Shown: positions 1 through 4,567, numbered from the stretch's first letter. The stretch: DNA of 5,991 nt from Pseudomonadota bacterium (GCA_023453655.1 JAEXTE010000436.1:1-5991), one strand, 5' to 3'. Made by a program: numbers and translations. The notes: generated by a model from the sequence alone, not told the origin.

Positions 1-1
1 C

Positions 2-28
2 CGCCGCGCGGCCTGCGCGGCGTCTTTT
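2..28 (+). terminator. Intrinsic terminator of an upstream gene
   Basis: A perfect 8-bp GC stem (CGCCGCGC at 2-9, GCGCGGCG at 15-22) with a 5-nt loop is followed by TCTTTT (23-28). That is the shape of a rho-independent terminator on the + strand. It presumably ends a gene lying left of the window. It stops only 17 nt before the isocitrate dehydrogenase ATG, so it also occupies what would be that gene's leader. Confidence 0.75.
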
Positions 29-33
29 GCATG

Positions 34-37
34 GAAC
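34..37 (+). promoter_or_regulatory. Possible Shine-Dalgarno deciding the idh start
   Basis: GAAC within ATGGAACT (31-38), with GGAA at 33-36, is the only purine-rich stretch close to the start. It lies about 9 nt before the ATG at 46 and overlaps the alternative ATG at 31. This favours 46 as the start. The match is weak. Confidence 0.35.
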
Positions 38-45
38 TCCCCCAC

Positions 46-1053
46 ATGACCCAGACAATCACGGTCATCCGCGGCGACGGCATCGGCCCGGAGATCATGG
101 ACGCCACCCTGCACGTGCTCGACGCAATGAACGTCGGCCTGGCCTATGAAGAGGCCGATGCGGGCCTGGTCGCGCTCGAGAAGCACGGCGAACTGCTGCC
201 GCAGGCGACGATGGATTCGATCCGCCGCAACCGCATCGCGCTCAAGAGCCCGCTCACCACGCCGGTGGGCGAGGGCTTCTCCTCGATCAACGTCGAGCTG
301 CGCAAGCGCTTCGACCTGTACGCCAACGTGCGTCCGGCCAAGTCGTTTCCGAACACCAAGTCGCGCTTCGCCTCGGGCGTGGACCTGATCACCGTCCGCG
401 AGAACACCGAAGGCGCCTACATCGGCGAAGGCCAGTCCATCACCGAGGACGGCGAAACCGCGACCCTGATGCAGAAGATCACCCGCAAGGGCTCCGAGCG
501 CATCGTCCGCTACGCCTTCGACCTTGCCGTCAAGACCGGCCGCAAGAAGGTCACCGTGGTGCACAAGGCCAACATCCTCAAGAGCACCTCGGGCCTGTTC
601 CTGAAGGTGGCGCGCGAGATCGCGGCGCAGTACCCGCAGATCGAGTGCAACGAGATGATCGTCGACAACACCTGCATGCAGCTGGTGATGCGGCCCGAAC
701 AGTTCGACATCATCGTGACCACCAACCTGTTCGGCGACATCATCTCCGACCTGTGCGCCGGCCTGGTCGGCGGCCTCGGCCTGGCCCCGGGCGCCAACAT
801 CGGCAAGGACGCTGCGATCTTCGAGGCCGTGCACGGCACGGCGCCGGACATCGCCGGCCAGGGCAAGGCCAATCCCTGCGCCCTGCTGCTGGGCGCGGCG
901 CAGATGCTCGACCACCTGGCCAAGCCGGACGACGCCACCCGCCTGCGCAACGCCGTGGTCGCCACGCTGGAAGCGCGCGACAGCCTGACGCCGGACCTCG
1001 GCGGCAGCGGCAACACGATGTCGTTCGCCAAGGCGATCGCCACCCGGATCTGA
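46..1053 (+). CDS. icd: Isocitrate dehydrogenase (NAD+)
   Basis: The product is a 335-aa enzyme of the isocitrate/isopropylmalate dehydrogenase family. It would oxidatively decarboxylate isocitrate to 2-oxoglutarate in the cytosolic TCA cycle. The sequence shows a GDGIGPE N-terminus (residues 10-16). The substrate site has isocitrate-type Ser80-x-Asn82 with Arg86, Arg96 and Arg118. Catalytic Tyr125 and Lys174 and metal-binding Asp207, Asp231 and Asp235 are present, the last two inside the family signature NLFGDIISD (227-235). HGTAPDIAG (263-271) carries Asp-Ile where NADP enzymes have Lys-Tyr, which indicates NAD+. The short length fits the mitochondrial-like NAD group rather than the roughly 416-aa NADP enzyme of E. 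coli. I chose ATG 46 over ATG 31 because xanthomonad homologues, as I recall them, begin MTQTITVIRG. Isopropylmalate or homoisocitrate dehydrogenase are alternatives, but the S-x-N substrate motif argues for isocitrate. Confidence 0.93.
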   Translation: MTQTITVIRGDGIGPEIMDATLHVLDAMNVGLAYEEADAGLVALEKHGELLPQATMDSIRRNRIALKSPLTTPVGEGFSSINVELRKRFDLYANVRPAKSFPNTKSRFASGVDLITVRENTEGAYIGEGQSITEDGETATLMQKITRKGSERIVRYAFDLAVKTGRKKVTVVHKANILKSTSGLFLKVAREIAAQYPQIECNEMIVDNTCMQLVMRPEQFDIIVTTNLFGDIISDLCAGLVGGLGLAPGANIGKDAAIFEAVHGTAPDIAGQGKANPCALLLGAAQMLDHLAKPDDATRLRNAVVATLEARDSLTPDLGGSGNTMSFAKAIATRI

Positions 1054-1078
1054 CCCGGGCGGATCGGCGGTACGCATG

Positions 1079-1102
1079 GACGGGACGCTTCGGCGTCCCG
1101 TC
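1079..1102 (+). terminator. UUCG-loop terminator after idh
   Basis: A perfect 10-bp stem (1079-1088 with 1093-1102) is closed by a C(UUCG)G tetraloop, 25 nt after the idh stop. A short GCGTTT follows. The U tract is poor, but the very stable hairpin fits an intrinsic terminator in GC-rich DNA. It separates idh from the antiporter gene. Confidence 0.7.
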
Positions 1103-1174
1103 GCGTTTCGGGCGTTCCAGCCGCGGCGCCATGGCGTCCCGGCGCCGTGCGTGGCGGGGCCTGGCGGCAGGCCG

Positions 1175-1180
1175 CACAAT
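1175..1180 (+). promoter_or_regulatory. Possible -10 box of the antiporter gene
   Basis: CACAAT is the most -10-like hexamer between the idh terminator and the ATG at 1205. Transcription would begin near 1187 and give a leader of about 18 nt. There is no convincing -35 box, and the leader has no clear Shine-Dalgarno sequence. Confidence 0.3.
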
Positions 1181-1204
1181 CGGCGTTTTCCGACGGCCCC
1201 CGCG

Positions 1205-2533
1205 ATGACCCCACGCCCCAGCGCGCTCGCGCTCACCCCGCTGCTGCTGTTTGTCGCGGTGTTCTTCGGAGCAGGGCTCTACTACTCGCTGCAGGGCGAG
1301 CCGATGGGCTTCTACCAGTTGCGCGCGCCGGTGGCGATCCTGCCGGCGCTGGCGCTCGCGGCCCTGATCGCGTGGCGGCGCGGCCTCCGCCCGGCCGAGA
1401 CCCTGCTGCAGGGCATGGGCGATCCGAACATCGTGCTGATGTGCCTGATCTTCCTGCTGGCCGGTGCCTTCGCTTTCGTCTCCAAGGCGATCGGGGCGGT
1501 GGATGCGGTGGTGTCGCTGGGCATCGGCGCCCTGCACCCGGCGCTGCTGCTGCCGGGACTGTTCGTGGTGGCCTGCGCGGTCTCGCTGGCGATCGGCACC
1601 TCGATGGGGACGATCGCGGCGGTCGTGCCCATCGCCATCGGCGTGGCGGACGCGGCCGGGCTGGACCGCGCGCTGGTGGCCGGTGCCGTGGTCGGCGGTG
1701 CGATGTTCGGCGACAACCTGTCGGTGATCTCGGACACGACTATCGCCGCCACCCGCACCCAGGGCGCGCAGATGCGCGACAAGTTCCGCGAGAACTTCAG
1801 GATCGCGCTGCCCGCGGCGCTGCTGACCATGGTGCTGCTCGGTTTCGCCGGCGATCCCGCGCCGGTGGAGCCCGAGGTCGCCGCGTCGGCCTGGCTGGCG
1901 CTGCCCTACCTGCTGGTGCTGGTCCTGGCGCTGGCCGGGCTGGACGTGCTGCTGGTGCTGGGCCTGGGCCTGGCGCTGGCGGGCGGGTTCGGCCTGCTGC
2001 TGGTCGAGGACTACGACCTCGCCCAGTATGCGGCCGACATCTGGACCGGGTTCGAGGGCATGGTCGAGATCCTGCTGCTGTCGCTGCTGATCGGCGGCAT
2101 GGCCGGGCTGATGAAGGCCAGTGGCGGCCTGGCCTGGCTGGCAGGAGTGATCTCGGGATTCGCACGCGGCCGGCGCGGGCGCCGGCCCGGCGAGTTCAGC
2201 ATCGCAGCGCTGGCCACCGCCGCCGACATGGCGACCGCCAACAACACCGTCGCGATCCTGGTCGGCGGCAGCGTGGCCCGCGACATCGCCCGGGAACACG
2301 GCATCAGCCCGCGCCGCGCGGCCAGCGTGCTCGACATCTTCGCCTGCGTGCCGCAGGGGCTGTTGCCCTATGGCGCGCAACTGCTGCTGGCCGCGTCGCT
2401 GGCAACGGTGTCGCCCGTCGCCCTGGCCGGCAAGGTCTGGTACTGCTGGCTGTTGGCCCTGGTCGCGGTCGGCTTCATGGCCTGGCCGTCGCGCCCGGCA
2501 CCGGGCGAGGAGGGGAGCGGACCGCCGGCCTGA
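1205..2533 (+). CDS. NhaC-family Na+/H+ antiporter
   Basis: The 442-aa inner-membrane protein is mostly hydrophobic, with roughly ten or more membrane spans starting at residues 10-28. NhaC-family transporters exchange cytoplasmic Na+ (in some members malate/lactate pairs or other substrates) for protons or a counter-substrate. Family marks are the conserved half-motif SLAIGTSMGT (127-136), the hallmark FGDNLSVISDTT (168-179), and a C-terminal half with MATANNTVAI (342-351) and PYGAQLL (388-394). A basic cytoplasmic loop, RGRRGRR, lies at 321-327. I chose ATG 1205 because the reading frame upstream of it runs through the terminator at 1079-1102 and is not membrane-like, whereas MTPRPSALALTPLLLF begins directly before the first span. 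It appears to be a single-gene unit, with terminators on both sides. Exact substrate and stoichiometry cannot be read from sequence. Confidence 0.85.
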   Translation: MTPRPSALALTPLLLFVAVFFGAGLYYSLQGEPMGFYQLRAPVAILPALALAALIAWRRGLRPAETLLQGMGDPNIVLMCLIFLLAGAFAFVSKAIGAVDAVVSLGIGALHPALLLPGLFVVACAVSLAIGTSMGTIAAVVPIAIGVADAAGLDRALVAGAVVGGAMFGDNLSVISDTTIAATRTQGAQMRDKFRENFRIALPAALLTMVLLGFAGDPAPVEPEVAASAWLALPYLLVLVLALAGLDVLLVLGLGLALAGGFGLLLVEDYDLAQYAADIWTGFEGMVEILLLSLLIGGMAGLMKASGGLAWLAGVISGFARGRRGRRPGEFSIAALATAADMATANNTVAILVGGSVARDIAREHGISPRRAASVLDIFACVPQGLLPYGAQLLLAASLATVSPVALAGKVWYCWLLALVAVGFMAWPSRPAPGEEGSGPPA

Positions 2534-2552
2534 GCCTGGCGGCGGCGCAAGA

Positions 2553-2576
2553 AAAAGGCGCCCGCAGGCGCCTTTT
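2553..2576. terminator. Bidirectional terminator between converging genes
   Basis: GGCGCC (2557-2562) and GGCGCC (2567-2572) pair around a CGCA loop. Four A-T pairs extend the stem, so a T tract follows it on both strands: TTTTCCT on the + strand and TTTTTC on the - strand. It lies 19 nt after the antiporter stop and 22 nt from the stop of the opposing Bax inhibitor-like gene, and can serve both. Confidence 0.88.
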
Positions 2577-2583
2577 CCTCACG

Positions 2584-2598
2584 CCGGGCTGAGCCCGG
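2584..2598. other. Small hairpin at the end of the BI-1-like gene
   Basis: CCGGGC (2584-2589) and GCCCGG (2593-2598) form a 6-bp stem with a 3-nt loop, directly beside the stop codon of the - strand gene. On the - strand it precedes the main terminator. It has no T tract of its own, so it may be a 3'-end stabiliser or have no function. Confidence 0.4.
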
Positions 2599-3360
2599 TC
2601 AGTCGCGCGACTGCAGCTTGGCCAGCAGCCGCAGGAACTCGACGTACAGCCACACCAGGGTGACCAGCAGGCCGAAGGCGCCGTACCACTCCATGTACTT
2701 CGGCGCGCCGTGCTCGACGCCGCTCTCGATGAAGTCGAAGTCCAGCACCAGGTTGAGCGCCGCGATGACGATCACGAACAGGCTGAAGCCGATGCCGACG
2801 ATGCCGTTCTCGTGGATCATCGGGATGTCCTTGCCGAACATGCGCAGCACGATCGTCGCCAGGTAGACCAGGGCGATGCCGCCGGTGGCCGCGACCACGC
2901 CGAGCTTGAAGTTCTCGGTGGCGCGGATCAGGCCGCTGCGGTAGGCGAGCAGCAGGGCGAACAGGGTGCCGAAAGTCAGCATCACCGCCTGCATCACGAT
3001 GCCGTCGTAGAACTGGTTGTACAGCGCCGAGATCGCGCCGAGGAAGAAGCCCTCCACCAGCGCGTACAGCGGCGCGGTGACCGGCGACCACTCCTTCTTG
3101 AACGCGGTGACGATGGCCAGCACCAGGCCGCCGATGGCGCCGCCCCAGACGTAGACCGAGAAGCCCGGGGCCGGCGTGCCATCCGGGCCCAGCGCCTGGT
3201 TCCAGGCGAAAGCCGCGGTAAGCACGGTCAGCAGCAGCAGGAAGCCGGTCTTGTTGACCGTGCCGTTGAGGCTCATCGTCTCCGCGTCGCGCGAGACGAC
3301 GGTGCCGCTGCCGAGGTCGAGGAAGGTGGAATCTTTGAGTACCGGATTGCCGCTGCGCAT
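2599..3360 (-). CDS. Bax inhibitor-1/YccA-like membrane protein
   Basis: The 253-aa inner-membrane protein is of the BI-1/TMBIM superfamily, in the bacterial subgroup I know as BaxI_1 (PF12811-type). About seven hydrophobic spans are visible, near residues 38-54, 69-86, 94-113, 120-139, 153-171, 186-205 and 226-247. Before the first span is a roughly 35-residue polar N-terminus beginning MRSGNP, a usual start for this subgroup. The acidic LDFDFIE (206-212) before the last span and the WLYVEFLRLL ending (237-246) are typical. Related proteins conduct Ca2+ in a pH-dependent manner (Bacillus YetJ) or modulate membrane proteolysis (E. coli YccA); the role here is unknown. AGGG lies 7 nt before the ATG. 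The gene is transcribed away from the tRNA cluster and towards the antiporter, as a single unit. Confidence 0.88.
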   Translation of the reverse strand: MRSGNPVLKDSTFLDLGSGTVVSRDAETMSLNGTVNKTGFLLLLTVLTAAFAWNQALGPDGTPAPGFSVYVWGGAIGGLVLAIVTAFKKEWSPVTAPLYALVEGFFLGAISALYNQFYDGIVMQAVMLTFGTLFALLLAYRSGLIRATENFKLGVVAATGGIALVYLATIVLRMFGKDIPMIHENGIVGIGFSLFVIVIAALNLVLDFDFIESGVEHGAPKYMEWYGAFGLLVTLVWLYVEFLRLLAKLQSRD

Positions 3361-3392
3361 GGAGGTGCCCTGTCCGCTCGAAACCGGCGTTC

Positions 3393-3398
3393 AGGATA
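3393..3398 (-). promoter_or_regulatory. Possible -10 box of the BI-1-like gene
   Basis: TATCCT on the - strand lies 32 nt upstream of the ATG at 3360 and would start transcription near 3386. The hexamer 17 nt further upstream (GCGGTC) does not resemble a -35 box, so the call rests on the -10 alone. Confidence 0.35.
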
Positions 3399-3413
3399 CA
3401 CGCAAGCGGCGTG

Positions 3414-3441
3414 GCGACCGCGTCGCGCGGCGCGACCGCGT
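3414..3441. repeat. Palindrome and 10-nt direct repeat at the tRNA-Pro promoter
   Basis: GCGACCGCGT occurs twice, at 3414-3423 and 3432-3441, with starts 18 nt apart. Overlapping both copies is a 15-nt palindrome (GTCGCGC 3422-3428, GCGCGAC 3430-3436). The second copy runs into the first base of the -35 box at 3441. The site lies between two diverging transcription units and has the shape of an operator, but no regulator can be named and GC-rich DNA makes such symmetry easier by chance. Confidence 0.45.
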
Positions 3442-3469
3442 TGACACCGGCGGCCCCCCTCCGGACAAT
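3441..3469 (+). promoter_or_regulatory. Promoter of the tRNA cluster
   Basis: A perfect sigma-70 -35 box TTGACA (3441-3446) is separated by exactly 17 nt from GACAAT (3464-3469), four of six matches to the -10 consensus. The GC-rich GGCCGGC that follows is a discriminator of the kind found at stringently controlled stable-RNA promoters. Transcription would begin near 3476, giving tRNA-Pro a leader of about 49 nt. Confidence 0.72.
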
Positions 3470-3476
3470 GGCCGGC

Positions 3477-3498
3477 TTCTCCGGGCATGCCCGGGGAA
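3477..3498 (+). other. Hairpin at the 5' end of the pre-tRNA-Pro leader
   Basis: A 14-nt palindrome, CCGGGCATGCCCGG (3481-3494), extends to a stem of up to nine pairs around CATG (3477-3485 with 3490-3498, one of them G-U). It begins where the predicted transcript begins. Four A follow it, so it is not a terminator on the + strand. It may protect or present the precursor. Confidence 0.45.
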
Positions 3499-3524
3499 AA
3501 TCGGTTCGACCGCCCGTCACCGGC

Positions 3525-3601
3525 CGGGGTATAGCGCAGTCTGGTAGCGCGCCTGCTTTGGGAGCAGGATGTCGGGGGTTCGAATCCCTCTACCCCGACC
3601 A
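3525..3601 (+). tRNA. tRNA-Pro (anticodon UGG)
   Basis: A 77-nt cloverleaf. The acceptor stem CGGGGTA pairs with TACCCCG, discriminator A follows, and CCA is encoded at 3599-3601. The anticodon stem CCTGC/GCAGG encloses the loop TTTGGGA, with anticodon TGG at 3559-3561. The T arm carries GGTTCGAATCC. It decodes proline CCN codons, chiefly CCA and CCG. It is the first gene of the cluster and follows the best promoter in the window. Confidence 0.97.
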
Positions 3602-3604
3602 TCC

Positions 3605-3618
3605 GTCCCGTCCGGGAC
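3605..3618 (+). other. Short hairpin in the Pro-Arg spacer
   Basis: GTCCC (3605-3609) and GGGAC (3614-3618) form a 5-bp stem with a 4-nt loop just after the tRNA-Pro CCA. There is no T tract. It could guide 3'-end processing of a joint precursor or act as a weak terminator. Confidence 0.35.
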
Positions 3619-3621
3619 AGC

Positions 3622-3627
3622 TATCAT
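3622..3627 (+). promoter_or_regulatory. Possible -10 box directly before tRNA-Arg
   Basis: TATCAT matches the -10 consensus at five of six positions and is followed by the GC-rich GCGCCC. It ends 8 nt before the tRNA, so transcription would begin almost at the mature 5' end. No -35 box is visible at 16-18 nt. Confidence 0.35.
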
Positions 3628-3635
3628 GCGCCCAG

Positions 3636-3712
3636 GCGCCCGTAGCTCAACCGGATAGAGCACCGGCCTTCTAAGCCGGTGGTTGCAGGTTCGAGTCCTG
3701 CCGGGCGCGCCA
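3636..3712 (+). tRNA. tRNA-Arg (anticodon UCU)
   Basis: A 77-nt cloverleaf. The acceptor stem GCGCCCG pairs with CGGGCGC, with discriminator G and encoded CCA at 3710-3712. The anticodon stem CCGGC/GCCGG encloses CTTCTAA, with anticodon TCT at 3670-3672. The T arm carries GGTTCGAGTCC. It decodes AGA and AGG, which are rare arginine codons in a GC-rich genome such as this one. It lies 34 nt after tRNA-Pro. Confidence 0.97.
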
Positions 3713-3770
3713 CGCATCGCGATGCGGCGGCGGGGGTCGACCGGAACGGGGAATCCGTGCCTGGCTCGGG

Positions 3771-3776
3771 TATCCT
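3771..3776 (+). promoter_or_regulatory. Possible -10 box before tRNA-His
   Basis: TATCCT (4-5 of 6 consensus positions, depending on weighting) is followed by GTGCGT and ends 16 nt before the tRNA. The place for a -35 box (about 3748-3753) reads GGGGAA, which is not a match. The spacer from tRNA-Arg (80 nt) is long enough for a separate promoter. Confidence 0.35.
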
Positions 3777-3792
3777 GTGCGTGTTTGCTGTG

Positions 3793-3869
3793 GTGGCTGT
3801 AGCTCAGTTGGTTAGAGTCCTGGATTGTGATTCCAGATGTCGGGGGTTCGAGTCCCCTCAGCCACCCCA
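3793..3869 (+). tRNA. tRNA-His (anticodon GUG)
   Basis: A cloverleaf with acceptor stem GTGGCTG/CAGCCAC, discriminator C (3866) and encoded CCA at 3867-3869. G at 3792 is the G-1 residue special to histidine tRNA: it can pair with the discriminator C and is the main identity element for histidyl-tRNA synthetase. The anticodon stem CTGGA/TCCAG encloses TTGTGAT, with anticodon GTG at 3827-3829. The D stem GCTC/GAGT contains one G-U pair. It decodes CAC and CAU. Confidence 0.97.
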
Positions 3870-3870
3870 C

Positions 3871-3877
3871 TTTTTTT
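3871..3877 (+). terminator. T7 tract after tRNA-His, possible termination point
   Basis: Seven T in a row start one base after the CCA of tRNA-His. The folded tRNA itself (T arm and acceptor stem) is the only hairpin before them. The tract is conspicuous in such GC-rich DNA and could end transcription, or give RNases a U-rich 3' trailer. The presence of a fresh promoter before tRNA-Lys supports a boundary here. Confidence 0.4.
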
Positions 3878-3898
3878 GTGTCATCCGCGGCGAAGGCA

Positions 3899-3927
3899 TT
3901 GCCGCACGGCGTGCATCTGGTTACACT
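3899..3927 (+). promoter_or_regulatory. Promoter of tRNA-Lys
   Basis: TTGCCG (3899-3904) and TACACT (3922-3927) are separated by exactly 17 nt and followed by a GC-rich discriminator, GCGCGCCC. Transcription would start near 3934, about 10 nt before the tRNA. Half of the -35 box and four positions of the -10 box match sigma-70 consensus. Confidence 0.6.
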
Positions 3928-3943
3928 GCGCGCCCGCTTTTCG

Positions 3944-4019
3944 GGGCCGTTAGCTCAGTTGGTAGAGCAGCTGACTCTTAATCAGTAGGTCCAAGGTTCG
4001 AATCCTTGACGGCCCACCA
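3944..4019 (+). tRNA. tRNA-Lys (anticodon CUU)
   Basis: A 76-nt cloverleaf with acceptor stem GGGCCGT/ACGGCCC, discriminator A and encoded CCA at 4017-4019. The D arm is GCTC/GAGC. The anticodon stem GCTGA/TCAGT encloses CTCTTAA with anticodon CTT, so it reads AAG, the favoured lysine codon in GC-rich genomes. The T arm carries GGTTCGAATCC. A terminator directly downstream and a promoter directly upstream suggest a unit of its own. Confidence 0.97.
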
Positions 4020-4023
4020 GTTC

Positions 4024-4056
4024 ACGGAACGCCCGGCTTCGGCCGGGCGTTTCCGT
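4024..4056 (+). terminator. UUCG-loop terminator after tRNA-Lys
   Basis: An 8-bp GC core (4030-4037 with 4042-4049) is closed by a TTCG tetraloop and extended by six further pairs (ACGGAA 4024-4029 with TTCCGT 4051-4056), with T4050 bulged out. TTTCC follows. It lies 5 nt after the tRNA-Lys CCA and is a strong candidate for termination. Confidence 0.8.
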
Positions 4057-4086
4057 TTCCGGGCGGCGCTCGCGCGTGGCCCGGCA

Positions 4087-4092
4087 TAAGAT
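4087..4092 (+). promoter_or_regulatory. Possible -10 box directly before tRNA-Leu
   Basis: TAAGAT is followed by GCGCGC and ends 9 nt before the tRNA-Leu 5' end. A promoter is expected here because a strong terminator precedes it, yet no -35 box can be recognised at 16-18 nt. Confidence 0.45.
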
Positions 4093-4101
4093 GCGCGCAT
4101 T

Positions 4102-4186
<85 letters not shown>

Positions 4187-4218
4187 GCCTGCCGGCGGCG
4201 GGCGGCAGCATTGGCGTG

Positions 4219-4336
4219 TCGCGAGCGCTCGCGAGGGCAAGCCTCGCAGGCTCGTCGGCTTTACGCCTGCCCCGATCGTTACGCTCGTGCTGCGCGCGCA
4301 ATCGGGCCGTGGCGGGGAGGCCTTCGGCGCCACGGC
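4219..4336. repeat. String of four adjacent hairpins
   Basis: In order: a perfect 16-nt palindrome TCGCGAGCGCTCGCGA (4219-4234); GCAGGC/GCCTGC (4246-4251 with 4265-4270); CCCGAT/ATCGGG (4271-4276 with 4301-4306); and a perfect 9-bp stem GCCGTGGCG/CGCCACGGC (4306-4314 with 4328-4336). An alternative stem GCGAGG/CCTCGC (4231-4236 with 4242-4247) competes with the first two. It could be a cluster of repetitive extragenic palindromes, a structured RNA, or tRNA-Leu trailer structure. Confidence 0.45.
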
Positions 4337-4430
4337 TGTCTGCGTCCGCAGGTCCGCCCGGCCGGAGGGAAATACCTCACGAATGCGGTGTCCGTCGATC
4401 AGGCCCGGCCGGTCGCAGTGGCCCGCGATT

Positions 4431-4446
4431 CCTTCGCCGGCGAAGG
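4431..4446. repeat. Perfect 16-nt palindrome
   Basis: CCTTCGCCGGCGAAGG is its own reverse complement with no mismatch. It could be a protein-binding site or a short extragenic palindrome. It lies about 185 nt upstream of tig, further than operators usually lie. Confidence 0.5.
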
Positions 4447-4548
4447 GGGCGGGAGGGTGACGGCCGGTCGTGCGCGGATCAATTAAGCGCAAACGCTGGC
4501 GGCCAACCCCCGATTCCGCCAAAATATCCCGTTCCGCCGGCCGTCGCC

Positions 4549-4567
4549 GGCCTGCCGCCGGCAGGCC
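4549..4567 (+). other. Hairpin in the tig upstream region
   Basis: GGCCTGCC (4549-4556) and GGCAGGCC (4560-4567) form an 8-bp stem with a 3-nt loop, 63 nt before the tig ATG. There is no T tract. If transcription begins at the AT-rich patch near 4521-4530, the hairpin would be in the tig leader RNA. Confidence 0.45.

Noticed and set aside
31..45. ATG 31 as the isocitrate dehydrogenase start
   Set aside because: It adds only MELPH, lies 3 nt after the terminator T tract with no ribosome binding site, and homologues start at MTQTIT.
1076..1204. A 43-residue N-terminal extension of the antiporter from ATG 1076
   Set aside because: The extension is encoded across a perfect 10-bp terminator hairpin, is arginine-rich and is not needed for the family. 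ATG 1205 starts just before the first membrane span.
740..2380. A 546-codon open frame on the - strand opposite idh and the antiporter gene
   Set aside because: Its product is low-complexity (rich in Q, R, H, A), has no motif and mirrors the codon bias of the two real genes. Long antisense frames are usual in GC-rich DNA.
3273..3602. Antisense frame over tRNA-Pro with protein beginning MVGVEGFEPPTSCSQSRR
   Set aside because: This is a well-known false protein made by translating the reverse strand of a tRNA gene; the GFEPPTS-type string is a signature of that artefact.
3517..3870. Antisense frame over tRNA-Arg and tRNA-His containing GLEPPTSGI and RGIRTPDILLPKQ
   Set aside because: Same artefact: the GLEPPTS and IRTPD strings come from reverse-strand translation of tRNA genes.
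4383..4460. Small open frame of 25 codons after GGAGG upstream of tig
   Set aside because: The spacing from GGAGG to the ATG (about 15 nt) is too long, the product has no recognisable feature, and it covers the 16-nt palindrome.
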